Shown piece by piece: positions 17,217 through 25,361 of a stretch of 64,000 nucleotides of DNA. The DNA is from Rhizobium sp. CF122 (GTDB lineage Bacteria > Pseudomonadota > Alphaproteobacteria > Rhizobiales > Rhizobiaceae), in contig NZ_AKKA01000079.1 of NCBI RefSeq assembly GCF_000282035.1, forward strand, positions 54,830-118,829. The letters are read 5' to 3'. Position numbers and translations under genes: made by a program. The notes under the pieces were generated by a model. It searched no databases. It had not been told where the DNA came from and saw only the letters and a program-made list of their open reading frames with translations. Position 1 is the first letter of the stretch. Each line of letters starts with the position of its first letter.

Positions 17217-19127
17217 ATGCAGGGTGACTATCAGCGGACCTATGCCAGATGGAAGGGCGATCCGGAGGCCTTCTGGCGGGCGGCGGCGGCGGAAATTGAC
17301 TGGTTCAAAGAGCCGGAGCGGACGTTTTCACCGGAGAGCGGTCCATATGGCCGTTGGTTCGCCGGAGGCGAAACCAATACCTGCTACAATTGCCTCGATC
17401 GCCATGTTCTGGCCGGTCGCGGCGGCAATACCGCATTTATCTACGACAGCCCCGTTAGCGGTACGAAGACTGTCTTTACCTACGACGAAGCCCTTGCCGA
17501 AGTGAACGCCGTTGCTGCGACGCTGCGGCAGCGCGGAATCGCGAAGGGCGACCGCGTCATCATCTATATGCCGATGGTGCCGCAAGCGATCTTCTCTATG
17601 CTTGCCTGCGCACGCATCGGCGCTGTCCATTCCGTCGTGTTCGGTGGCTTTGCGGCAAATGAGCTTGCGGCGCGCATCGACGATTCGGGAGCGAAACTAA
17701 TTCTGACCGCAAGTTGCGGGCTCGAACCGGGACGGGTGGTGCCCTACAAGCCCTTGGTCGATCAGGCAATCGCCATCGCGAAGTCAAAGCCGGCCCATTG
17801 CCTTGTTCTGCAAAGGATGCAGCTTGCGGCGGACCTGGTTGATGGTCGTGACGAGGATTTCGAAGCTGCCGTCGCGAGAAATCGTGGTGTGAATGTCGAA
17901 TGCACCCCCGTCGAGGCGACGGACGAACTCTATATTCTCTATACGTCTGGCACGACGGGCCAGCCCAAGGGCGTCGTGCGCGACAACGGCGGTCACATGG
18001 TCGCCCTCAACTGGTCGATGACGAACATCTTCGGCATCCAGCAGGGTGAAGTGTTCTGGGCCGCCTCCGATATTGGTTGGGTTGTCGGCCATTCCTACAT
18101 TGTCTATGCGCCGCTACTGGCTGGCGCTGCCAGTGTTATCTTCGAAGGAAAACCGGTCGGCACGCCTGATGCCGGCGTCTTCTGGCGCATTGCTTCAGAG
18201 CATGATGTGCGCGTTCTCTTCACCGCACCTACGGCCTTCCGCGCCATTCGCCGCGAAGATAGCGAGGGCGCACACCTCAAAGCCTATTCGAAGCCCAATT
18301 TCAGAGCCCTGTTCCTGGCGGGAGAGCGTGCTGATCCGGAGACACTGAAGTGGGCCGAGCATATGCTCGATGTTCCCGTGATCGATCATTGGTGGCAGAC
18401 CGAAACGGGATGGCCAATGGTGGCGAATCCGCTCGGCCTTGAGGTGCTACCGGTGAAGCATGGTTCCCCATCGGTACCCATGCCCGGCTATAGTATCCAT
18501 GTCCTCGATGACGCCGGTCACCCCGTTGCGCCGGGGACACTCGGGAACATTGTTGTCGAGCTTCCCCTGCCTCCCGGTTGCCTGCCCACGCTGTGGAACG
18601 CAGATGAGCGCTTCCGTTCGGCCTATTTGGCTGAATTTCCGGGTTATTACAAAACGGCGGATGCCGGCTACGTCGACGAGGATGGCTACCTCTTCATCAT
18701 GTCGCGAACCGACGACATCATCAACTGTGCCGGTCATCGCCTGTCGACGGGAGCGATGGAGGAGGTTTGTGCTACGCATCCGGATGTTGCCGAATGCGCT
18801 GTGGTCGGAATTGCCGACCAGCTGAAGGGCCAGGTGCCGTGCGGGCTTCTGGTTCTCAAAAAGAATGTTTCACGGGAAACATCGGCCATCGAATCGGAGG
18901 TCGTAAAGCTGATCCGCGACGCGATCGGCCCGGTGGCTGCTTTCAAGACCGCCATAACGGTCGACCGCCTTCCCAAGACACGCTCCGGCAAGATTCTGCG
19001 CGGCACGATCCAAAAGATTGCCGACGGCGTGCCGTGGAAAATGCCAGCGACGATCGACGATCCGGCAATTCTCGAGGAAATCGCGGAAGCGTTGCGCAAG
19101 CGCGGATTCGGTTCGCTTCCGATATAA
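17217..19127 (+). CDS. prpE: Propionyl-CoA synthetase (acetyl-CoA synthetase family)
   Basis: Activates propionate to propionyl-CoA through an acyl-adenylate. The AMP-binding P-loop YTSGTTGQPKG is near residue 243, WWQTETGWP further on, and the acetylatable catalytic lysine near residue 590 is in TRSGKILRG. WNADERFRSAYL is typical of PrpE rather than Acs. Length is 636 aa. The ATG follows a strong GGGGAGGAG site. Codons near residue 550 contain a parS-like sequence (peptide VSRET) in a surface region that varies in the family. It converges with trcR through a shared terminator. Confidence 0.9.
   Translation: MQGDYQRTYARWKGDPEAFWRAAAAEIDWFKEPERTFSPESGPYGRWFAGGETNTCYNCLDRHVLAGRGGNTAFIYDSPVSGTKTVFTYDEALAEVNAVAATLRQRGIAKGDRVIIYMPMVPQAIFSMLACARIGAVHSVVFGGFAANELAARIDDSGAKLILTASCGLEPGRVVPYKPLVDQAIAIAKSKPAHCLVLQRMQLAADLVDGRDEDFEAAVARNRGVNVECTPVEATDELYILYTSGTTGQPKGVVRDNGGHMVALNWSMTNIFGIQQGEVFWAASDIGWVVGHSYIVYAPLLAGAASVIFEGKPVGTPDAGVFWRIASEHDVRVLFTAPTAFRAIRREDSEGAHLKAYSKPNFRALFLAGERADPETLKWAEHMLDVPVIDHWWQTETGWPMVANPLGLEVLPVKHGSPSVPMPGYSIHVLDDAGHPVAPGTLGNIVVELPLPPGCLPTLWNADERFRSAYLAEFPGYYKTADAGYVDEDGYLFIMSRTDDIINCAGHRLSTGAMEEVCATHPDVAECAVVGIADQLKGQVPCGLLVLKKNVSRETSAIESEVVKLIRDAIGPVAAFKTAITVDRLPKTRSGKILRGTIQKIADGVPWKMPATIDDPAILEEIAEALRKRGFGSLPI
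18866..18881. promoter_or_regulatory. parS-like site inside prpE
   Basis: TGTTTCACGGGAAACA differs from the parS consensus by one base, T to G in the central CACGTG. It lies about 7 kb beyond parB. The central change may weaken binding, so this is the least certain of the five sites. Confidence 0.6.
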
Positions 19128-19142
19128 AAGCGCAGAAATAAA

Positions 19143-19166
19143 AAGGCCCCGCTTACGCAGGGCCTT
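19143..19166. terminator. Bidirectional terminator between prpE and trcR
   Basis: AAGGCCC pairs with GGGCCTT around a 10-nt loop. The stem is preceded by an A-run (AATAAAA) and followed by GTTT, so it can end transcription from either side. It lies between the stops of the convergent genes prpE and trcR. Confidence 0.75.
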
Positions 19167-19189
19167 GTTTATCGCTCATCGGGAGACAA

Positions 19190-19888
19190 TCAGTAGTGAT
19201 CGTCTTCGTCCTCATCCTTCGGAGAAGACTTCAGCGACTTCAGCTTTGCGAAAACGGCATCGGCGTCGATTTCCTTCTCCTCTTCGCGCTCATGGCTCGT
19301 CAGACGCTCGGTCTCATGCGCAGACTGCAAGGTTGCACCAAGCTCGGCTGCCGTTGGCAGCGGACGGCCCTTTGCCGCCTTTTCGACTTCCATGTCGAGA
19401 TCGATCTGGCTGCAAAGACCGAGTGTTACCGGGTCCATCGGCGCCAGATTTGCAGAGTTCCAGTGAGTGCGTTCGCGAATCTGCTCGATCGTCGACTTCG
19501 TCGTGCCGACGAGACGGGAAATCTGCGCATCCTTCAGTTCCGGATGATTGCGCACCAGCCAGAGAATGGCGTTTGGGCGATCCTGGCGCTTGGAAACCGG
19601 CGTGTAGCGCGGGCCACGGCGCTTGGATTCGGGCACGCGAACTTTGGGCTCGGAGAGTTTAAGCTTGTGTGCCGGGTTCTTTTCGGCACGGGCGATTTCG
19701 TCGCGGGAAAGCTGGCCGGTCGCAATCGGGTCGAGACCCTTGATGCCCTGCGCGGCTTCGCCATCGGCAATCGCCTTCACTTCGAGCGGATGCAGTTTGC
19801 AGAACTGTGCGATCTGGTCGAATGACAGGGCTGTGTTGTCGACGAGCCAGATGGCGGTCGCCTTCGGCATGAGCAATTGTTGAGCCAT
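19190..19888 (-). CDS. trcR: DUF1013 cell-cycle transcriptional regulator TrcR
   Basis: Conserved alphaproteobacterial protein annotated as TrcR. I know it as linked to cell-cycle transcription; the molecular details are not readable here. The 232-aa sequence has an N-terminal helical region ending near residue 75 and a helix-turn-helix-like stretch at about residues 120-140 (QISRLVGTTKSTIEQIRERT). An acidic tail ends in DEDEDDHY. Its start faces acs across 222 bp. Being close to parAB and the origin, it would be replicated early. Confidence 0.85.
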   Translation of the reverse strand: MAQQLLMPKATAIWLVDNTALSFDQIAQFCKLHPLEVKAIADGEAAQGIKGLDPIATGQLSRDEIARAEKNPAHKLKLSEPKVRVPESKRRGPRYTPVSKRQDRPNAILWLVRNHPELKDAQISRLVGTTKSTIEQIRERTHWNSANLAPMDPVTLGLCSQIDLDMEVEKAAKGRPLPTAAELGATLQSAHETERLTSHEREEEKEIDADAVFAKLKSLKSSPKDEDEDDHY

Positions 19889-20110
19889 GGATATAGTCCT
19901 TCTGTCGTCCGCGCCGGTGTCGCGGTCCGTGGATTGTCACCACTATGTCCGGGAAATATGGCGCTATATAACCGCAGTGACGCAGAATTGCAATTGATCA
20001 CGAATGAAATGACCTTTGTCTAATTGCCGGGCAAATTCGACCTGCTATGAATGCCCAGAGCCAGTCCGGACTGCTTCGTTCCGTCCGGTGTCCGAGTGAG
20101 GAGGAGTTCC

Positions 20111-22066
20111 ATGTCCGAAAAGATCTACCCGGTGCAAAAACCGGTGAAGAACCATGCGCTTATCGATAAGGCCAAGTACGAGCAATGGTACGAGGAAAGC
20201 GTCGAGAACCCTGACAAGTTCTGGGGCAAGCATGGCAAACGGATCGATTGGTTCAGGCCCTACACGAAGGTCAAGAACACGTCTTTCACCGGCCGGGTCT
20301 CGATCAAGTGGTTCGAGGATGGGCAGACGAACGTTTCGTACAACTGTATCGACCGGCACCTGAAGACCAACGGCAATCAGACGGCGATCATCTTCGAGGG
20401 CGACAATCCCTACGTTGACAAGAAGATCACCTACAACGAGCTCTATGAGCACGTTTGCCGTATGGCGAACGTCATGAAGAAGCACGGCGTCAAGAAGGGT
20501 GATCGCGTTACCATCTATATGCCGATGATTCCCGAGGCCGCCTATGCGATGCTCGCCTGTGCCCGCATCGGCGCAGTTCATTCGGTCGTGTTCGGCGGCT
20601 TCTCGCCGGAAGCGCTGGCCGGTCGTATTGTCGACTGCGAGTCCACCTTTGTGATTACCTGCGACGAAGGCGTGCGCGGCGGCAAGCCGGTACCGCTGAA
20701 AGACAATACCGATACGGCCATTCATATCGCCGCTCGTCAGCATGTCATCGTCGACAAGGTCCTCGTGGTGCGGCGTACCGGTGGCAAGACCGGCTGGGCG
20801 CCGGGCCGCGACCTCTGGTACCATCAGGAAGTCGCTACGGTTAAGCCTGAATGCCCGCCGGTGAAGATGAAGGCGGAGGATCCGCTGTTCATCCTCTACA
20901 CCTCTGGCTCCACCGGAAAGCCGAAAGGCGTGTTGCATACGACGGGCGGCTACCTCGTCTATGCGGCGATGACCCATGAATATGTGTTCGACTATCACCC
21001 TGGCGATATCTACTGGTGCACCGCCGACGTGGGCTGGGTGACCGGGCACTCCTACATCGTCTACGGTCCGCTTGCGAACTGTGCGACGACGCTGATGTTC
21101 GAAGGCGTGCCGAATTTCCCGGATCAGGGCCGGTTCTGGGAGGTCATCGACAAACACAAGGTCAATATCTTCTACACGGCGCCGACGGCGATCCGCTCGC
21201 TAATGGGTGCTGGCGACCACTTCGTCACGCGCTCGTCGCGCTCCAGCCTGCGCCTGCTCGGAACGGTTGGCGAGCCGATCAATCCGGAAGCGTGGGAATG
21301 GTACTATAACGTCGTCGGCGACAAGCGTTGCCCTGTCATCGATACGTGGTGGCAGACGGAAACCGGCGGTCACATGATCACGCCGCTGCCGGGCGCGACT
21401 GACCTGAAGCCGGGTTCGGCGACGATGCCATTCTTCGGCGTCAAGCCGCAGTTGGTCGACAATGAAGGCAATGTGCTCGAGGGTGCCGCGGACGGAAATC
21501 TCTGCATTACCGACAGCTGGCCGGGGCAGATGCGCACCGTCTATGGCGACCACGAGCGCTTCATCCAGACGTACTTCTCGACCTACAAGGGCAAGTATTT
21601 CACCGGCGATGGCTGCCGACGGGATGAGGACGGCTACTACTGGATCACCGGTCGTGTCGATGACGTGCTGAACGTTTCGGGGCACCGTCTGGGCACCGCC
21701 GAGGTCGAATCCGCGCTCGTTTCGCACAACCTTGTGTCGGAGGCGGCCGTCGTTGGGTATCCGCACCCGATCAAGGGCCAGGGCATCTATTGCTACGTTA
21801 CTCTAATGGCGGGCAATGAAGGTTCGGACGATTTGCGCCAGCAACTGGTCAAGCATGTTCGCAGCGAAATCGGCCCAATCGCAGCACCCGACAAGATACA
21901 GTTTGCACCCGGGCTTCCGAAGACCCGTTCCGGCAAGATCATGCGCCGCATCCTGCGCAAGATCGCCGAGGACGACTTCGGCTCTTTGGGCGATACCTCG
22001 ACGCTTGCTGATCCCGCCGTTGTTGACGATCTGATTGCCAACCGCCAGAACAAGGTGACGGCCTAA
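20111..22066 (+). CDS. acs: Acetyl-CoA synthetase
   Basis: Converts acetate, ATP and CoA to acetyl-CoA. The adenylation P-loop YTSGSTGKPKG is near residue 262, TWWQTETGGH follows, and the acetylation-sensitive lysine near residue 609 is in TRSGKIMRR. Length is 651 aa, standard. The frame runs 20 codons further upstream, but MSEKIYPV preceded by GAGGAG is the proper start. It is clearly related to prpE 1 kb away; the two lie in the same orientation on either side of trcR. A strong terminator follows. Confidence 0.96.
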   Translation: MSEKIYPVQKPVKNHALIDKAKYEQWYEESVENPDKFWGKHGKRIDWFRPYTKVKNTSFTGRVSIKWFEDGQTNVSYNCIDRHLKTNGNQTAIIFEGDNPYVDKKITYNELYEHVCRMANVMKKHGVKKGDRVTIYMPMIPEAAYAMLACARIGAVHSVVFGGFSPEALAGRIVDCESTFVITCDEGVRGGKPVPLKDNTDTAIHIAARQHVIVDKVLVVRRTGGKTGWAPGRDLWYHQEVATVKPECPPVKMKAEDPLFILYTSGSTGKPKGVLHTTGGYLVYAAMTHEYVFDYHPGDIYWCTADVGWVTGHSYIVYGPLANCATTLMFEGVPNFPDQGRFWEVIDKHKVNIFYTAPTAIRSLMGAGDHFVTRSSRSSLRLLGTVGEPINPEAWEWYYNVVGDKRCPVIDTWWQTETGGHMITPLPGATDLKPGSATMPFFGVKPQLVDNEGNVLEGAADGNLCITDSWPGQMRTVYGDHERFIQTYFSTYKGKYFTGDGCRRDEDGYYWITGRVDDVLNVSGHRLGTAEVESALVSHNLVSEAAVVGYPHPIKGQGIYCYVTLMAGNEGSDDLRQQLVKHVRSEIGPIAAPDKIQFAPGLPKTRSGKIMRRILRKIAEDDFGSLGDTSTLADPAVVDDLIANRQNKVTA

Positions 22067-22070
22067 GCAA

Positions 22071-22098
22071 AAGCCGCTCCGAGCGATCGGGGCGGCTT
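22071..22098 (+). terminator. Terminator after acs
   Basis: AAGCCGC(T)CC pairs with GG(G)GCGGCTT, about 10 bp including one G-U pair, around an 8-nt loop. It is followed by CAGTTCTG. Its outer edge touches the last codon of the convergent thermonuclease remnant. Confidence 0.75.
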
Positions 22099-22507
22099 CA
22101 GTTCTGTTCGGGACAGATTGCGCGCGGCTTTCGGCCGCCATCATAGGCCCGTACGATCCCCCGCCCGACAGATATTGAGCCGGATTCCTGCCATCTGAAA
22201 GTGTTACGTTTGCCAGGATGCGGCCAAAATACTTGTCCGCCAGCAATCTGCGTAAGCTGGATCTCGGGTGATCTGGATGTCGGGCTTCGGCACAGCCTGA
22301 GTGCATCTCAGGCGCGTCGATACCGCGAATCCGAACATAGACTTCCATTGTCTGCTGCGGCCAAGGACGAGCTTCGACCAGAAGAGTATCTCCATCGATC
22401 ACTCTTAGCATTTCAGCCGATACCGGCCCCGCTATTTCGTCGCGTGCCTCGGACGCGACCGGAGTTACGACAAAGGCCAGTGCGACAAGGGAAGCAATCT
22501 TTCTCAT
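22098..22507 (-). pseudogene. Decayed thermonuclease-family (SNase-like) gene
   Basis: Starts as a secreted nuclease: a signal peptide (MRKIASLVALAFVV...), then VIDGDTL and RIRGIDAPE, the usual SNase-fold core with Asp ligands. After CAEAR (near 22285) the frame breaks. SPEIQLTQIAG reads in a second frame up to about 22240, where one extra G restores the first frame (DKYFGRILANVTLSDGRNPAQYL). At about 22166-22172 one base is missing, and the true tail GIVRAYDGGRKPRAICPEQN and its stop at 22098-22100 are in a third frame. A stretch of roughly 20 residues before IQLTQIAG also seems to be missing. The uncorrected frame runs antisense into acs. Confidence 0.75.
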
Positions 22508-22555
22508 GAAAGGAATAAATTCCGATCATTGGAGGAGATTAATAGGAAAATTTAC

Positions 22556-22780
22556 TTAGAAATCGATCGCTCTGCCGTTGATTTCCCAGTCCCCGAAGCG
22601 GGAGGGATCGGCACCGCCGCGGCCACCTATCTCTGGCGGCATTTCTACCGGCTTCTCGTTTCGGCGACGCTCTTCCGCCTCGGCAAGCGCGCGCTTGGCA
22701 GCCGGCGGGAGCAACTTGCGGGGAGTCTCGGCGGCTTCAGTCGCTAGGGTTTCGTTGTTGTCATTATCCGCTGCCTGCAT
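22556..22780 (-). CDS. DUF1674 protein, succinate dehydrogenase assembly factor 4-like
   Basis: Small soluble protein of 74 aa ending in GDWEINGRAIDF, the DUF1674/Sdh8-SDHAF4 signature. GGRGGADPSRFGDWE precedes it. Eukaryotic SDHAF4 protects the flavinated SdhA subunit during complex II assembly; the same role in bacteria is likely but inferred. The middle is charged and helical (AAKRALAEAEERRRNEK). A GTG one codon upstream (22783) is the alternative start. It diverges from htpX. Confidence 0.85.
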   Translation of the reverse strand: MQAADNDNNETLATEAAETPRKLLPPAAKRALAEAEERRRNEKPVEMPPEIGGRGGADPSRFGDWEINGRAIDF

Positions 22781-22903
22781 CACGCGATTCCGCCCAAAAA
22801 TATTGAAAATGGCTGGTGAATGACCAAATCATAGTGCGCCGGCGCCGCAATTGAAACCCTCTGGCCTTGCGCGGATCCGCTTAGGCGTATTTTGGAGATA
22901 GCA

Positions 22904-23866
22904 ATGAACCTCGTCCGTACAGCCATGTTGCTCGCCTTCATGACCGCATTGTTCATGGCCGTCGGCTTTCTGATCGGCGGGCGCGGCGGCATGATGATCG
23001 CGTTCGTGATCGCGGCTGGGATGAACTTCTTTTCCTACTGGAATTCCGACCGCATGGTGCTGTCGGCCTATCACGCGCAGGAGATCGACGAGCGCAATGC
23101 CCCGGAGTTCTTCGCGATCATAAGGGATTTGGCGCGCAATGCCGGTCTGCCCATGCCCAAGGTCTATCTCTACGACAGCCCGCAACCAAATGCCTTCGCG
23201 ACGGGTCGCAATCCCGAGAACGCTGCCGTTGCCGCGTCCACCGGCCTGCTGAGCGCACTGACGCCGGAAGAGGTCGCCGGCGTCATGGCGCATGAGCTCG
23301 CCCACGTGCAAAACCGCGACACCTTGACGATGACGATCACCGCGACGCTCGCCGGCGCGATCTCAATGCTGGGCAATTTTGCGTTCTTCTTCAGTGGCAA
23401 CCGGGAAAACAACAACAATCCGCTCGGCTTCGTAGGGGTGTTGCTGGCGATGATTGTCGCGCCGCTCGCCGCGATGATGGTTCAGATGGCCATCAGCCGG
23501 ACGCGCGAATACTCGGCCGATCGCCGTGGCGCGGAGATTTGCGGCAATCCGCTGTGGCTTGCTTCGGCGCTTGCCAAGATCGCGCGGAGCGCGTCGCATG
23601 TGCCGAACTACGATGCCGAGCGCAATCCGGCAACTGCCCATATGTTCATCATCAATCCGCTGACCGGCGCCGGCATGGACAATCTGTTCTCCACACACCC
23701 GAACACGGAAAACCGGATTGCGGCGCTGCAGGAAATGGCACGCAGCGGCATGAATGTCTCGACGCCGCCGGTTCGCGCTGATAATCCGATGCGCAAATCG
23801 CGCTCGGTTCCGAATACCGGTCTTGATCGCGGTGGTTCACAACCGCCGAAAGGTCCGTGGTCTTGA
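22904..23866 (+). CDS. htpX: Membrane zinc metalloprotease HtpX
   Basis: Inner-membrane M48 protease that degrades damaged membrane proteins under stress. The zinc-binding HELAH is at residues 130-134, in MAHELAHVQNRD. Two N-terminal membrane segments span about residues 5-45, with two more after the active site (GNFAFFF and LLAMIVAPLAAMM). Length is 320 aa. The ATG at 22904 follows GGAG; the TTG four codons earlier is not needed. Its end overlaps rsmB by 10 bp, so the two are cotranscribed. Confidence 0.94.
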   Translation: MNLVRTAMLLAFMTALFMAVGFLIGGRGGMMIAFVIAAGMNFFSYWNSDRMVLSAYHAQEIDERNAPEFFAIIRDLARNAGLPMPKVYLYDSPQPNAFATGRNPENAAVAASTGLLSALTPEEVAGVMAHELAHVQNRDTLTMTITATLAGAISMLGNFAFFFSGNRENNNNPLGFVGVLLAMIVAPLAAMMVQMAISRTREYSADRRGAEICGNPLWLASALAKIARSASHVPNYDAERNPATAHMFIINPLTGAGMDNLFSTHPNTENRIAALQEMARSGMNVSTPPVRADNPMRKSRSVPNTGLDRGGSQPPKGPWS

Positions 23867-25251
23867 ATTCAGACGGCAAGAAAAAGCCATTTCGTAAAGC
23901 AAAGCCTTCCAACTCGGGGCCTGTCCTTGCGCCAGCAAAACCCGGATTGCAGGTTCGTGCCGCTGCGGCCAAGATCCTGGCAGCCGTCGTGGACCGGAAG
24001 CTCCCGCTTGACGGCGCCTTGGACAATGAACATGGTAATCCAGCCTATAAGGCTCTGAATGAGGGTGACCGCGCACTAGCGCGTGCCATTCTCAATGCGA
24101 CGCTGCGCCATTTGCCGCGCATAGATGCCGCGATTTCCCTCCTGCTCGAATCGCCGCTTCCCGAAGGCGCGCGGGCATTGCATCACGTTCTCGCGATTGC
24201 CGCGGCGCAGATCCTCTATCTTGATGTGCCGGATCATGCCGCGGTCGACCTCGCAGTTGAGCAATCAAATCAGGACCCGCGGAATCGCCGCTTTGCCAAG
24301 CTGGTAAATGCCGTCCTACGCCGTCTCGGACGCGAGAAAGAGGATGTCCTGGCTGAAATCAACGCCATTCCGGTCATGCCGGAATGGTTTCTTAAAAGGC
24401 TCGAAAAGGCCTACGGCAAGGAAAGGGCACGATCGATCTCTGAATCGCAGCTCGAGCCGGCCGCAATTGATCTTACCGTCAAAACGGACGCGCGGAGCTG
24501 GGCGCAGCGTTTGGGCGGTCTTGTGCTGCCGACCGGTGGTGTTCGGCTGGCCGCCTTCGAGGGCGGCATTCCCTCACTCGAGGGATTTGCGGAGGGCGCC
24601 TGGTGGGTTCAGGACGCAGCCGCCAGTATCCCTGCCCAGCTCTTCGGTGACTTGGCGGGAAAACGCGTTGCGGATTTGTGTGCAGCGCCTGGCGGAAAGA
24701 CGGCCCAGTTGATCCTTGCTGGGGGTGACGTTACGGCGGTCGAGCAATCCGAAAACCGTATTAAGCGTTTGCGAGCCAATCTGGATCGGCTAGCGTTGAG
24801 TGGCGAGACGGTTGCCAGCGACCTGACGAAATACCAGCCAGCGGAACTGTTCGATGCCATACTGCTGGATGCGCCCTGCTCATCGACGGGGACGACGCGC
24901 CGACATCCCGACGTTCTCTGGGTCAAGGGGCCGGACGACATCGCGAAACTTGCTGCGCTTCAGGAGCGCCTGCTGCGCCACGCGATAACCTTGCTGAAGC
25001 CGGGCGGCACAATTGTCTTTTCCAATTGCTCGCTTGATCCGACCGAGGGAGAAGAGGTAGCCGCTCGCGTCCTTTCGGATACACCGATGCTCGAGCGTGT
25101 CGCCATTGATGCCAAGCGCTGGCCGGGACTGGAGTCTGCTATCAGCCGCCTCGGAGAATTCCGCACGACGCCCGACATGTTGGAGGTTCCCGCCGGTTTT
25201 GCGGGTGGCCTTGACGGCTTCTACGCCGTCGTTATTCGCCGTGTTGCCTGA
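23857..25251 (+). CDS. rsmB: 16S rRNA (cytosine-967-C5)-methyltransferase RsmB
   Basis: Makes m5C in 16S rRNA. An N-terminal NusB-like helical domain spans about residues 30-165. The Rossmann methyltransferase domain has the SAM loop CAAPGGKT near residue 275. Two catalytic cysteines lie in DAPCSSTGT (near 341) and SNCSLDP (near 391). Length is 464 aa. The GTG start overlaps the htpX end; a TTG two codons later is possible. The long N-terminal tail is Lys/Pro-rich. Confidence 0.92.
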   Translation: MVLNSDGKKKPFRKAKPSNSGPVLAPAKPGLQVRAAAAKILAAVVDRKLPLDGALDNEHGNPAYKALNEGDRALARAILNATLRHLPRIDAAISLLLESPLPEGARALHHVLAIAAAQILYLDVPDHAAVDLAVEQSNQDPRNRRFAKLVNAVLRRLGREKEDVLAEINAIPVMPEWFLKRLEKAYGKERARSISESQLEPAAIDLTVKTDARSWAQRLGGLVLPTGGVRLAAFEGGIPSLEGFAEGAWWVQDAAASIPAQLFGDLAGKRVADLCAAPGGKTAQLILAGGDVTAVEQSENRIKRLRANLDRLALSGETVASDLTKYQPAELFDAILLDAPCSSTGTTRRHPDVLWVKGPDDIAKLAALQERLLRHAITLLKPGGTIVFSNCSLDPTEGEEVAARVLSDTPMLERVAIDAKRWPGLESAISRLGEFRTTPDMLEVPAGFAGGLDGFYAVVIRRVA

Positions 25252-25361
25252 TCGAAAGGCAACTGGCATAGTTGAGCACCCGTCATAATTTGATACGTAA
25301 GTGTCACGGATTCTGCGCTTATTCACTTATTCTTAACGACACGGGTCAATAGACAATAAAC

